Assembly: GCA_015234065.1 (NCBI GenBank)
Contig: JADFWS010000004.1
Coordinates: 1-36,766, forward strand
Origin: Candidatus Omnitrophota bacterium
GTDB lineage: Bacteria; Omnitrophota; Gorgyraeia; Zapsychrales; Fredricksoniimonadaceae
Reading direction: 5' to 3'
DNA: 36,766 bases
Made by a program: the position numbers and the translations under genes. A model generated the notes under the pieces. It saw only the letters and a program-made list of their open reading frames with translations, searched no databases and was not told where the DNA came from. The number at the start of each line of letters is the position of its first letter. Positions within the stretch are counted from its first letter, which is position 1. Positions 27,844 to 36,766 of this stretch are shown in pieces.

Positions 27844-29418
27844 TTAAGATCTAACGATCTCTTTTAATTTCTTCAATATATCCACCATCGCCTGCGTATC
27901 TAGCCCACAATACGCCTCGAGATCTGCATAAACTTTGGCACGATCGGTCGGATTTACATTTTCATCGTAAGTAACACGCGCATACTCTGACGACGCCAAT
28001 CCACCTTCTCCAATGGCCATACCCGCATAAGTTTTACCAATAAATGCCGGTAAAACCTTCTTGAGCGACGCCGACCCATGCTGATCAGGATGGTGATAAT
28101 GATACTTACTAAAAGGGATCATCAAATCTTCTGTCCTGGGCAAGACATCTTGGGCCCACTGGGAATATTCAGGGAAAGCCTCCCCCAACTCTTTGATCCT
28201 GCCTTCCTCAAAACTTTTATTCCAGGCCAGGATCGTGCCATCAGAGCCAAGACAAGCTTTAAGCGCCTTTACAAAAGCAGGGCGAGGATCGTCAGATGAC
28301 TTATGCAGAAATTCAAAATGCTTCGGCGTTGCTCCAGGGGTTTCCTCAAGATGCACGGAAAACTGGAACGGCACCTGTTGATACGGTCGCGTTCCATCAA
28401 ACCGCGGGATAGCCTCAAAGATAGTCTCAAAATCCATATGCCGAAGAGGATAGCTGATCGCCTGAAGGAAACCCGAAATCTCTGGCTGATCCACATGCGC
28501 CTGATTACTAATAGTGCACAATCGCTGGATCATCTGATTATCCGTTAACTTAAAACCATCAGGTATATCTACCAAACGAAGAATGCCCTGGTCCACGAGG
28601 TCAAACCCCTTCTTCTTCCCGCGCGTCAGCTCAAGAACATTAAAGGCTGGCAAGAACGCCCAGCATACAGGCTTCATCGGACAATCATATCGAACCCCTG
28701 ATTTCTTGGTACAACCCTCACTAATAGAAATATTGGGACATGCCGGCATGTCTATAGTCTGAAAGAATCCTTTCAAAAGCACAGCAAGCTGAACAAAGAA
28801 AGGCACGATCTCCTCAGTAACATCTTCCAAAGTAAAGAACGCCTCAACATCAATCTCACCATGGCGCACATACTCATTATTAATGTGCATCAAAAAACAA
28901 CGACCGACCTTGATCCCCGCCTGTTCATAGCAATAACGTTGAAACGCTACGTCCTGTAGATATATCTCTTTCACACTCGTTCCGCATTTAACTTCAACAA
29001 CATCCCATGCGCCGGAATTTGTCTTTGACGGGACAAGGATATCAGCACGAGCATAAAGCCGTCCAGTCTTAATCCCAGCCTCATAAATAGGCCGCGGATC
29101 AACAGCACTCAATAAAGACTTTGTTTCTTGGATATTCTCCATGAAATTCTCTTCCTGGACATGAACGCCACCAGGGAACCTTTTCATGGCCAAAGAGCCG
29201 ACCCTATGCCCTGTATCAAAAACCCTCTGAAGGCTATCAGGTGTCGGCGGGATCTGGTCAGGAGCATTACAACGTATCCATAAAAGTTTAGGACACTGCA
29301 GAGCATTTAAGAACTTCGACTTTGTCAGCGTCTTTGGATCTTTGACCGCTTTCAGATCCCGAACAGAATCATAAACAAAATCATTCTGCAGTTTGCTAAA
29401 TTCAAATTCATCATCCAT
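27844..29418 (-). CDS. DUF2779-family protein: Cas4/PD-(D/E)XK-like N-terminal region plus DEDD exonuclease-like C-terminal region; likely start MDDEFEFSKL
   Basis: SKFLNALQCPKLLW; RADILV...WDVVEVKCG; CX8CX9CX5C cluster CPNISISEGCTKKSGVRYDCPMKPVC; RHMDFETIFEAIPRF; DLEAYCGLDTQAMV. Confidence 0.8.
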   Translation of the reverse strand: MDDEFEFSKLQNDFVYDSVRDLKAVKDPKTLTKSKFLNALQCPKLLWIRCNAPDQIPPTPDSLQRVFDTGHRVGSLAMKRFPGGVHVQEENFMENIQETKSLLSAVDPRPIYEAGIKTGRLYARADILVPSKTNSGAWDVVEVKCGTSVKEIYLQDVAFQRYCYEQAGIKVGRCFLMHINNEYVRHGEIDVEAFFTLEDVTEEIVPFFVQLAVLLKGFFQTIDMPACPNISISEGCTKKSGVRYDCPMKPVCWAFLPAFNVLELTRGKKKGFDLVDQGILRLVDIPDGFKLTDNQMIQRLCTISNQAHVDQPEISGFLQAISYPLRHMDFETIFEAIPRFDGTRPYQQVPFQFSVHLEETPGATPKHFEFLHKSSDDPRPAFVKALKACLGSDGTILAWNKSFEEGRIKELGEAFPEYSQWAQDVLPRTEDLMIPFSKYHYHHPDQHGSASLKKVLPAFIGKTYAGMAIGEGGLASSEYARVTYDENVNPTDRAKVYADLEAYCGLDTQAMVDILKKLKEIVRS

Positions 29419-29442
29419 TGCAGGCCGCCCTTCCACATTAAA

Positions 29443-29458
29443 CGACACATTTGTGTCG
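29443..29458. promoter_or_regulatory. putative operator O1
   Basis: Perfect palindrome CGACACA-TT-TGTGTCG just downstream of the putative -10. Confidence 0.65.
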
Positions 29459-29461
29459 CCA

Positions 29462-29497
29462 TTTATAAATATACCACAAAATCTGACAAAGCGACAA
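29462..29497 (-). promoter_or_regulatory. putative sigma70-type promoter of the DUF2779-WYL operon
   Basis: Minus strand TTGTCG-N18-TATATT (or TTGTCA-N16-TATAAA). Confidence 0.5.
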
Positions 29498-29507
29498 CTT
29501 GTTGTCG
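29492..29507. promoter_or_regulatory. putative operator O2
   Basis: Perfect palindrome CGACAAC-TT-GTTGTCG (GCGACAACTTGTTGTCGC), overlapping the putative -35. Confidence 0.65.
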
Positions 29508-29533
29508 CCACGCATCTGGTGCGCCACGCGAAA

Positions 29534-31642
29534 TTACCTTACTATAAACTGCACCGTCGAGCTCCGCCCAAAGTTATCCGCACATGTAATTTGGTACATC
29601 CCCGGCGTCATTGGCAGGAATAGCTTCTCCTGCGGCAACGCGGTCTTGTATAGCGCACCGTTGACGAACCAATAAAGTTTCTCAGCCTCGTGTGGCACCT
29701 TAGCCTGCAGATCGATCTCATGCGTGCTGCCAGCAACACCGGAAACAAAGTATTCTGCCCCGCCCGCTGGTGAAACGATCTCTGGCCGTTTGGCAGGATC
29801 AACGAAGGCGCCGCGGGTCATCGTGTTCTTGTCCAACCCGATTGATTTGACTGACAAGCCGTCGTTAGCTTCAGCTAAGACTGTTCCGGGCTTTACGTAC
29901 CAGACAACCGCGTTATTTGCATACATCCAATCAAAGAGCCTCACCGCCAGCGGTGTCGCTGCCTCTATGCCAACCAACGCCTTGGACGACTTGCCATTGA
30001 AATTCCCTAACCAGACGCCCACCGTGAACTCGGGATTATAAGCAAATGTCCAGGCATCACGCTGACCATAAGACGTGCCTGTCTTAAACGCGATCTTTGG
30101 ATTGATCTTCTCATTCCGATACAACCCGATTGACTGAAGCCGACCGGTATCCGAAAGAATGTCCGCGATAATATACGCAGCACCTTCATTAAGAAGCCTG
30201 CGTCCTAATGTCCCATCGTCTGCTTCAACCAAGGTGAACGGCTTGTAAACTCCCAGGCGGGCCATCATGGCATACGCATTGGTTAGTTCAATAAGACGAA
30301 CATCCGGCGACCCCAGCGTCAAAGACAGGCCATACCGATCCGGGTCCGGTGATAATGTCTTTAGTCCTGCATCCCGCAAAAGCTCATGCAGAACGCGATA
30401 GCCAACATCGTCCAGAACCTCGACCGCTGGGATGTTCAAAGAATCAACCAATGCGTCTCGAAGCGTAACCTGCCCACGGAAGGTTTTGTCATAGTTGTGC
30501 GGCAAATACTCGGCATAGCGAGACGGCACATCATCCAGAATGGTTCGGGTTGAATATCGGCCGGTTTGAAGTGCCAAGGCATAAGTGAACGGCTTGAGCG
30601 CCGATCCCGGAGAGCGACTGCTCAAAGCGCCGTTAACCTGACCCTGATCCGCCGCTGACATGAAGTCCGCAGAACCAACCAGCGCGCGCACCTTCCCGGT
30701 CCTGTTTTCTATGATGACAATCGCGCCGTTCGATACGCCCTGTCCTTTCAAATGATCGACCGTCTCTTTTAAGGCACTTTGGGCAAACTGTTGCAGGCGA
30801 GAATCGAGGCTGGTACGCACCGCCTTCTCACTCGTGAAGCGGCTCTTTATGTACAGTGCGAAATGCGGCGCTTCCTTGGGAAACTCGTAATAGCCAACGA
30901 TAACTGGCTGTTGTATCGCCTGCGCGTAAGCCTTCTGATCGATGTCCCCTGTCCGTAACATACTCGCCAGCACCCTGTCCCGGCGAACCTTGGCTCTTTG
31001 GGGATAACGATCCGGCCGTAGTCTGGATGGCGACTGTGGCAGCCCCGCAAGCAAAGCTGATTCAGCCAGCGTCAGGTCATCCGGTTCCTTGTCGAAATAA
31101 CGCAAGGATGCCGCCCGCACTCCATGAATGTTTCCGCCGTACGGAGCGAGCTCAACATACATCTTGAGGATCTTGGCCTTTGAATACAACTGCTCAAGGC
31201 GAATGGCATGGACAATCTCAATGACCTTGTTGACCATACTCCGCTTGCGCCCTTCGATAAGACGGATGGTCTGCATACTTATCGTCGATGCACCAGAAAT
31301 GATCCGGCCATTGCTCAAGTTGAGAAACGATGAGCGAATGATCGCCGACACATCAACGCCAGGATGCCGGTAGAAATTATGATCTTCTATCGAAAGCATA
31401 GCCTTGATAAAACGATCATCAAGTTTCGTCAGTTCCATCGGCAACTGCCACCGACCCTGGTCATTTAGGAAGGTGTAAAGAAGCCTCCCATCCTTATCAA
31501 GAACCTCTGTCGAATAGTGGATGTTCTTGATCGCATCTGTCGGTAATGGAACAATAGTCAAAACCAGACCATACAGGCCCACCGATAACGCGATCAGCGC
31601 CACACATCCGAACAGGATTCGCTTAAGGATCTTTATCCGCAT
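29534..31642 (-). CDS. pbpC: penicillin-binding protein 1C; start MRIKILKRILFG
   Basis: GT51 SIEDHNFYRHPGVDVSAIIRS...GASTISMQTIRL; transpeptidase SRSPGSALKPFTYALAL and KTGTSYGQRDAW; C-terminal beta domain. Confidence 0.93.
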   Translation of the reverse strand: MRIKILKRILFGCVALIALSVGLYGLVLTIVPLPTDAIKNIHYSTEVLDKDGRLLYTFLNDQGRWQLPMELTKLDDRFIKAMLSIEDHNFYRHPGVDVSAIIRSSFLNLSNGRIISGASTISMQTIRLIEGRKRSMVNKVIEIVHAIRLEQLYSKAKILKMYVELAPYGGNIHGVRAASLRYFDKEPDDLTLAESALLAGLPQSPSRLRPDRYPQRAKVRRDRVLASMLRTGDIDQKAYAQAIQQPVIVGYYEFPKEAPHFALYIKSRFTSEKAVRTSLDSRLQQFAQSALKETVDHLKGQGVSNGAIVIIENRTGKVRALVGSADFMSAADQGQVNGALSSRSPGSALKPFTYALALQTGRYSTRTILDDVPSRYAEYLPHNYDKTFRGQVTLRDALVDSLNIPAVEVLDDVGYRVLHELLRDAGLKTLSPDPDRYGLSLTLGSPDVRLIELTNAYAMMARLGVYKPFTLVEADDGTLGRRLLNEGAAYIIADILSDTGRLQSIGLYRNEKINPKIAFKTGTSYGQRDAWTFAYNPEFTVGVWLGNFNGKSSKALVGIEAATPLAVRLFDWMYANNAVVWYVKPGTVLAEANDGLSVKSIGLDKNTMTRGAFVDPAKRPEIVSPAGGAEYFVSGVAGSTHEIDLQAKVPHEAEKLYWFVNGALYKTALPQEKLFLPMTPGMYQITCADNFGRSSTVQFIVR

Positions 31643-31643
31643 A

Positions 31644-34600
31644 TTATTCCACAACCTGAACTCTGCCCTGTCCATTCACACTGACAATCGACGGATCATA
31701 CATTTCTTCCGCCTTAACCGCAGGCAGAACAAAGCCGCCCTTGGTGACTGCCCGGACAATATACCGATAATGCTCAACCCCGCCCTTAACATCTAAGAAC
31801 AGCACCAACCGATCATCACGAATGTCCATGTGAACCGGCTCGATCATGTCGCCAGAAATCCAGTCCATCTTCTCAGTCGTCTTAAGCCGCGGATTTTCGA
31901 TCTCGAAACCAGCCGGCAATAGATCTTCGACAACGATATTATCCAAACCTGCCGCTCCTTCGATCTTAAAATCCACAACCACAGTATCGCCGTGCTTTAT
32001 TGCATTGAGATCTACGGGCTTACCGTCACGATTCAAAAAAGTCCGGCGAATCTTAATTCCACTGTCCTTCTCCTGGGCCGTCCCAGCTGTTGGCACACCC
32101 TCGGATGTCCAATAAACATACGCCGTTCCTTTACCGGCAACTGAAACCTCAACCGTCTTACCGGCAAGGTCGAGATCAGACACTTCCAAACCGTTATGAC
32201 TGGTGAACTCACGCACAGCGTCACCAATCTTGACGGTTCCGTTGAACTCGATATTCTCCTGGGTAAAATAACGGGCATATTTACCCAGAGCGATCAACGC
32301 CTGAGCATTTTCCTGAGTTGATGCCCACTGGCCGTTAGTCATGGCCTTCTCAAGACGAGAAACAAGAACAGGAACCATTGCGTTCTGCGGCTCAAGATCC
32401 ATATAGATCGACAAGACCACGGCATTTTGCCTGACATACGACATCAGATTTCCGCCGAGTTCGCGCTTAACCTGGTCGTCCGGGAAACTCTGCCCTAAGG
32501 TTTCCTCCACAGCCTTTCTATCACCAAGAGCGCTCAAAGCCGCCGCAACATAACACCTTGATTCAGCGGGCAGCTTATCTTTCATCTCCTGCAGACGACG
32601 GATCCAGGACGCATTGATCCTCCCCGCCTTGGCCAGAACATACGCCGCGTACGCCTTGAGCTCTGGGGTATATGCTTCGTCCTTCTTTGCTAACACACCT
32701 TCAAGGTACCCCAATGCCAATATCTTGGCGAATTGCGGAACGGCATATCCCGCCTTATCAGCTTCAACTAGGAAGTCCGTGGCATAGACGCTGCCGTAAA
32801 CATATTCATTGCGCTCCCCCTGCCACATTGAGAACCCGCCCCACAATGTCTGCATGGAAAGAACCCGTTCTATGCCGGCATTAACGAGTTTGCTTATGGT
32901 ATCGGGATTGTATTTCCGGCTATCCATGGTCATCGCCAGATCCCTCAAATACAACAGCGGAAATACCGTCGATGTGGTTTGCTCAATACAACCGTAAGGA
33001 TACTTAAGAAGATACCCCAAACCACCGGAGATCTTTAAGGACGGCATACCGGAAATGATCAGCTTCGTGCGGGCCGTTCCATCAAGCCAGCCAGCCGGGA
33101 TCGTCAACGGTTTCGCAGATCCCGCAGGCACTTCAAGAACACCGTTCAATGTGGACCAACCGACCGGTGGTCTGACCGCGATCTCTGTGGTCCTGGACAC
33201 GTTATCATTCCGCAGTGTTGCGCTGATCTTAATTTCACCTTTTTGCGGCGTGGCCGGGGCCTTCAACTTAAAGGTAACAACGCCTTCCTTATTCGGGGCG
33301 AGCGTCACTACCTGCTTCTTCTCACCCGTCACTGCAAAGCTGTTCGGCACATCCAGTGAAACAACTACATCCCCCGCCTCTTTTGTCATATTCGATACGG
33401 AAATAGACAGAAGGAACTCATCGTTCATGGATAAGAAGCGCGGCAGGAACGGATTCAAGACCACCGGCTCAACAACCTTCACTTCTCCATCCTGAGCGAC
33501 AAAGTCACTTTCACCAGCACCGACAATGATCCACTTCAACTTACCGTTGAATTCCGGTATGGTGAACTCAACCTGGGCTTTTCCGTCAGCATCAGTCACG
33601 ATCTGACTCTTCCAAAGTGCGATGCTCTTCACCCTCTTGGCATTGACCGGATTGTAATGTTTAGCATCATACGACTTGTCGCCGGACGGTGAAGAATCCG
33701 CGGCAGCCTTACTTTCTTCCAACTCCGGCATTAGAAGAGAATAAATATCACTCGTCTGGAAGCCATTCGTGCGCTTGCCATAGAAGAAGTTAAACGCATC
33801 CGGAGTCTTATAACCTGTCAGACGCAAGATCGCGTCATCGACCAGGGCAACAGAGAACTCAATAGGCTTCCCTGCCGGACCTTTAATATCCAACTTAACC
33901 GTGTCATTTGGACGCGCCTCAGCGGGAACACTAACATCAACCACGGTCTTATGAGCATCATTGTTCACCATGATCGGGACAATCCCATACCCACGATGTG
34001 ACGTCCACTGTCCTCCAACCGTAACCGGCCGGATCACCGTGAGTGAACAATAAGCATTAGGCGAAAACTCCTCAGTGACCGAAATAGCTTCCTGCTGGGC
34101 AGCCGCTCCCACATCCAGCGTCTTACTCAGAAATACCTTATCTGTTGCGCAAGTCAGCAAGGCTTTGCCGGCAAGCGGGGACTTGATGGATAACTGCGCT
34201 GTTTCTCCAACAGCATATGAAACTTTATCAAAGGCCAGGTCAATCCTGTCCGGCCGTTCCTTGGCCCAACTAACGACGCCTGGCCCTTCAACAAAAAGCT
34301 TAACCGAAGACGCATGAGCATTATCCCCTGATCCCTTGAATCTCAGGATATAATCGCCTGCGGATTGCGGCGTGAAAGCAAATGTTCCTGCCCCGTCTTG
34401 CGGCGTTAATGTTTTATGATCAAAGCAATCCTCACGGCTTTCTGTGATCCATTGCCACTCGCCCTTATCGCCCTTCTTAATCATGCTGCTCCAAATGACC
34501 TTGCAGACATCCGCGCTAACTTCTGCCGCGGGTGCCTTTGTGCCATCCGGCAAAAGGGCAACATAATCAAACTTCACTTCTTGACCCAGAATGCCGTTCC

Positions 34601-36506
34601 CCTCGATCTGAGGCTTCACACCGACGTAATAAGGATAAACATCAATGTTCCTGTCCTCGTAAACTGAAGATCCGCGCCCACCGATCTCTTTCGCAGTCAC
34701 GCGAACAGACATCTCCAGGGCTGACGGCGGCAACTTAACATCACCAATCTTGATCTCAAACGCAGCATTGCCATTCTCGTCCGACTTCTTAATGGCCAGA
34801 TACTCACGCTTAAAGGTAAACGCACGCGTGTCATCAGAAAATGAAAAGCCCTTGTAGTCTTTCGGCTCAAACTTAACCGCTTTGAGGTTGTACGACACAT
34901 CGATATCCCGTCCTGATGCCGGCGCGCCAAAGTTCTGCTGAACATTAACCTCGACCGGAACCGCCTCTTCCTTCTTAAAGCGCTTGTCCGCAACCTTCGC
35001 CGCAACCTTCAGACTGTCCGGCACAAACTCTTCAACATTTAACTTAGCCTCACCTATCGGCTTGTCGCTACCTGGGATCTTCAAGGCGATCTTATATTCG
35101 CCGGTCAAAGCGTAGTCAGGCAGCTCAACTTCAACATCCGCTGTGCCAAACTTATTAAGAACCGCGTTATAGTCCTTGAACTTCTTTCCATCGGGACGGG
35201 AAATCTCAAAAATAACCGGAAAACTATCTGGGATCTTTACGCCAGGCGCACGAACAATCGTTCGCACATTAGCCTTCTCTCCGGGACGATATACGCCACG
35301 GTCGCTATAAATAAACCCTTCATAACCTGCGCTCAGATACGGCCGGCCCTGAATATCAAAGTCCGTCTCGGAGATCGTATTGCTGGCAACCTCCAGATAT
35401 GACATATCCGCATCTTTGGAAACCGTAACAACAAATGGCTCCCTGTCCTTGCCAAAATCAACATCCTTAAATCTCATCAAACCATTCTCATCTGTCTGTC
35501 CCTCGACGATTAGCTGATTGGTTTTACTTAAAACCTTAACAGTTGCACCGGCCACAGGTGTTGTGTCCTTTAGAGAACAAGCCCAGACCAGGAGCTCCCG
35601 AGGCCCCTTCTTTAAGAGAATACCAATGTCCGTAACAAGGACGATCTTAGAATCCCCGCTGCCCTCTCCTGTTGGGTCAGACGCCGTGATATGAAATAAC
35701 CCTTGCTGGTTCTCGGGCAAAAGGCTTTTCAGATCGATCTGCGCTTCCTTAATAACATTAAGTCCGGCGACAATAGGAATGTCCCTGGTTACAAGATCAA
35801 CCCCAATGTCCTGCGGTCCTCGGTAATCTCCGGTGTTGTTCAAGAAATATACGACGTTATTATCATAAAGACGATGCACGGCAAGATGCACCTTGCTCAG
35901 GTTTACAGCCTCAAATGGAATGATCCTGTTCCCCTTCAACCCCAAATACATCCCCGGAACCTTAAATCGCACAGTCGGCTCATAATCAGGAATAACAACA
36001 TCCGCAGTATCGCCCTCTTTGAGTACAGCACCGTCTTCAGACTTTAAGCCAGCCAAGATCTCAACGTGGTAAGTTTGTCCGGGCTTAAAGTCGCCGTGGA
36101 TCCTCATGCCTTCATAATCATCATCGACATAGAACTTTACCTCAGGCTTTATATCTACATATCCCTTAACATCGGCTTTACCAAGCGATTCGTTTAACTT
36201 CACAGCGATCGAGACATCTGTTCCGGACACTTCCGGCTTAATCTCGTTAACAGAGAGCTTGTTAGTCATAGACTTGACCGCATCCTGAACGTCCTTCGCC
36301 TTCTTTTGAAACAGATGCGTTAACGCCTCAAACCGGGCTCCGATAACATCAAAGATAGCGGGTCGTTGGAAGGATCCATTGCCCTCCATCACGCCCACAA
36401 TCTTTACCAGCCCGACGATATTTATCGTCGCGAACAGGACTGTGATCCAGAACCATCTTTGCTTGAACATGTCTTTCATTGTCCTGCTCCCCTCTGAATT
36501 AAACAC
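31644..36506 (-). CDS. bacterial alpha-2-macroglobulin (YfhM-like)
   Basis: 1620 aa; SDRGVYRPGEKANVRTIVR; thioester motif YPYGCIEQTTS (CIEQ codons 32979-32990); MG-domain organisation; next to pbpC. Confidence 0.93.
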   Translation of the reverse strand: MFNSEGSRTMKDMFKQRWFWITVLFATINIVGLVKIVGVMEGNGSFQRPAIFDVIGARFEALTHLFQKKAKDVQDAVKSMTNKLSVNEIKPEVSGTDVSIAVKLNESLGKADVKGYVDIKPEVKFYVDDDYEGMRIHGDFKPGQTYHVEILAGLKSEDGAVLKEGDTADVVIPDYEPTVRFKVPGMYLGLKGNRIIPFEAVNLSKVHLAVHRLYDNNVVYFLNNTGDYRGPQDIGVDLVTRDIPIVAGLNVIKEAQIDLKSLLPENQQGLFHITASDPTGEGSGDSKIVLVTDIGILLKKGPRELLVWACSLKDTTPVAGATVKVLSKTNQLIVEGQTDENGLMRFKDVDFGKDREPFVVTVSKDADMSYLEVASNTISETDFDIQGRPYLSAGYEGFIYSDRGVYRPGEKANVRTIVRAPGVKIPDSFPVIFEISRPDGKKFKDYNAVLNKFGTADVEVELPDYALTGEYKIALKIPGSDKPIGEAKLNVEEFVPDSLKVAAKVADKRFKKEEAVPVEVNVQQNFGAPASGRDIDVSYNLKAVKFEPKDYKGFSFSDDTRAFTFKREYLAIKKSDENGNAAFEIKIGDVKLPPSALEMSVRVTAKEIGGRGSSVYEDRNIDVYPYYVGVKPQIEGNGILGQEVKFDYVALLPDGTKAPAAEVSADVCKVIWSSMIKKGDKGEWQWITESREDCFDHKTLTPQDGAGTFAFTPQSAGDYILRFKGSGDNAHASSVKLFVEGPGVVSWAKERPDRIDLAFDKVSYAVGETAQLSIKSPLAGKALLTCATDKVFLSKTLDVGAAAQQEAISVTEEFSPNAYCSLTVIRPVTVGGQWTSHRGYGIVPIMVNNDAHKTVVDVSVPAEARPNDTVKLDIKGPAGKPIEFSVALVDDAILRLTGYKTPDAFNFFYGKRTNGFQTSDIYSLLMPELEESKAAADSSPSGDKSYDAKHYNPVNAKRVKSIALWKSQIVTDADGKAQVEFTIPEFNGKLKWIIVGAGESDFVAQDGEVKVVEPVVLNPFLPRFLSMNDEFLLSISVSNMTKEAGDVVVSLDVPNSFAVTGEKKQVVTLAPNKEGVVTFKLKAPATPQKGEIKISATLRNDNVSRTTEIAVRPPVGWSTLNGVLEVPAGSAKPLTIPAGWLDGTARTKLIISGMPSLKISGGLGYLLKYPYGCIEQTTSTVFPLLYLRDLAMTMDSRKYNPDTISKLVNAGIERVLSMQTLWGGFSMWQGERNEYVYGSVYATDFLVEADKAGYAVPQFAKILALGYLEGVLAKKDEAYTPELKAYAAYVLAKAGRINASWIRRLQEMKDKLPAESRCYVAAALSALGDRKAVEETLGQSFPDDQVKRELGGNLMSYVRQNAVVLSIYMDLEPQNAMVPVLVSRLEKAMTNGQWASTQENAQALIALGKYARYFTQENIEFNGTVKIGDAVREFTSHNGLEVSDLDLAGKTVEVSVAGKGTAYVYWTSEGVPTAGTAQEKDSGIKIRRTFLNRDGKPVDLNAIKHGDTVVVDFKIEGAAGLDNIVVEDLLPAGFEIENPRLKTTEKMDWISGDMIEPVHMDIRDDRLVLFLDVKGGVEHYRYIVRAVTKGGFVLPAVKAEEMYDPSIVSVNGQGRVQVVE

Positions 36507-36527
36507 ACACTTAAAATATCCTTGTGA

Positions 36528-36766
36528 TTATATCCCTTTTCCCAGCAAAGGGTTATAAGAACTCCTTAACAATCTTGTACGAAGAAAGACATCAGTCGAT
36601 GCCGGCAACAAAAGTGTTTTCTCTTTGTCACAACATGGTGACAACTTCAGCTCTTGAATAAAATCAATGTCCACATATGGAAACTTTACTTTAACCAACC
36701 AATAGTCTGTGATCTCTATTAATCCGGGATCATCTATATCCTTAATTCCTACTGTCTCATTAATAA
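36528..36766 (-). CDS. C-terminal part of an unidentified protein (runs off right edge)
   Basis: Open frame INETVGIKDIDDPGLIEITDYWLVKVKFPYVDIDFIQELKLSPCCDKEKTLLLPASTDVFLRTRLLRSSYNPLLGKGI*. Confidence 0.55.
   Translation of the reverse strand, partial: INETVGIKDIDDPGLIEITDYWLVKVKFPYVDIDFIQELKLSPCCDKEKTLLLPASTDVFLRTRLLRSSYNPLLGKGI

Noticed and set aside
36625-36644. Palindrome TTGTCAC-aacatg-GTGACAA as an operator
   Set aside because: It lies inside an open reading frame that runs off the right edge (36528-36766, minus), so a coding explanation is sufficient.

Overview
This 36.8 kb window is mostly minus-strand coding and gene-dense. The overall gene content, plus a secreted 950-aa modular protein of a type I associate with the group, suggests a Candidatus Omnitrophota-like genome; that is an inference from memory. 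No rRNA, tRNA, CRISPR array or transposase was recognised. Positions 1-10 kb are housekeeping: asd (partial), leuB, fabF-acpP-fabG, fxsA, folB, folE, a PHP phosphoesterase, divergent ispG/ispH, murB and an AlkD-like protein. Positions 10-21 kb hold the secreted protein with a helix-turn-helix array, a cyclophilin, a CPBP protease, nadC, a pilin-like operon and an orphan receiver protein. Positions 29.5-36.5 kb hold the alpha-2-macroglobulin/PbpC pair, and a partial ORF runs off the right edge. The accessory-looking part is 21.85-29.5 kb. It has two back-to-back minus-strand operons. Operon 1 is DUF2779 nuclease-like, WYL regulator, GIY-YIG-like protein. Operon 2 is a small ORF, AAA+ ATPase, 72-aa protein, DnaB-like protein with a degenerate Walker A, YwqK/MORN plus DUF6745-like protein, and an agmatine/peptidylarginine-deiminase-like protein. 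The same 16-bp palindrome, CGACA-N6-TGTCG, occurs at both promoters (three copies), suggesting one WYL-controlled regulon. This is my main candidate for an undescribed system. Family names come from motif recognition by eye, with no database search.
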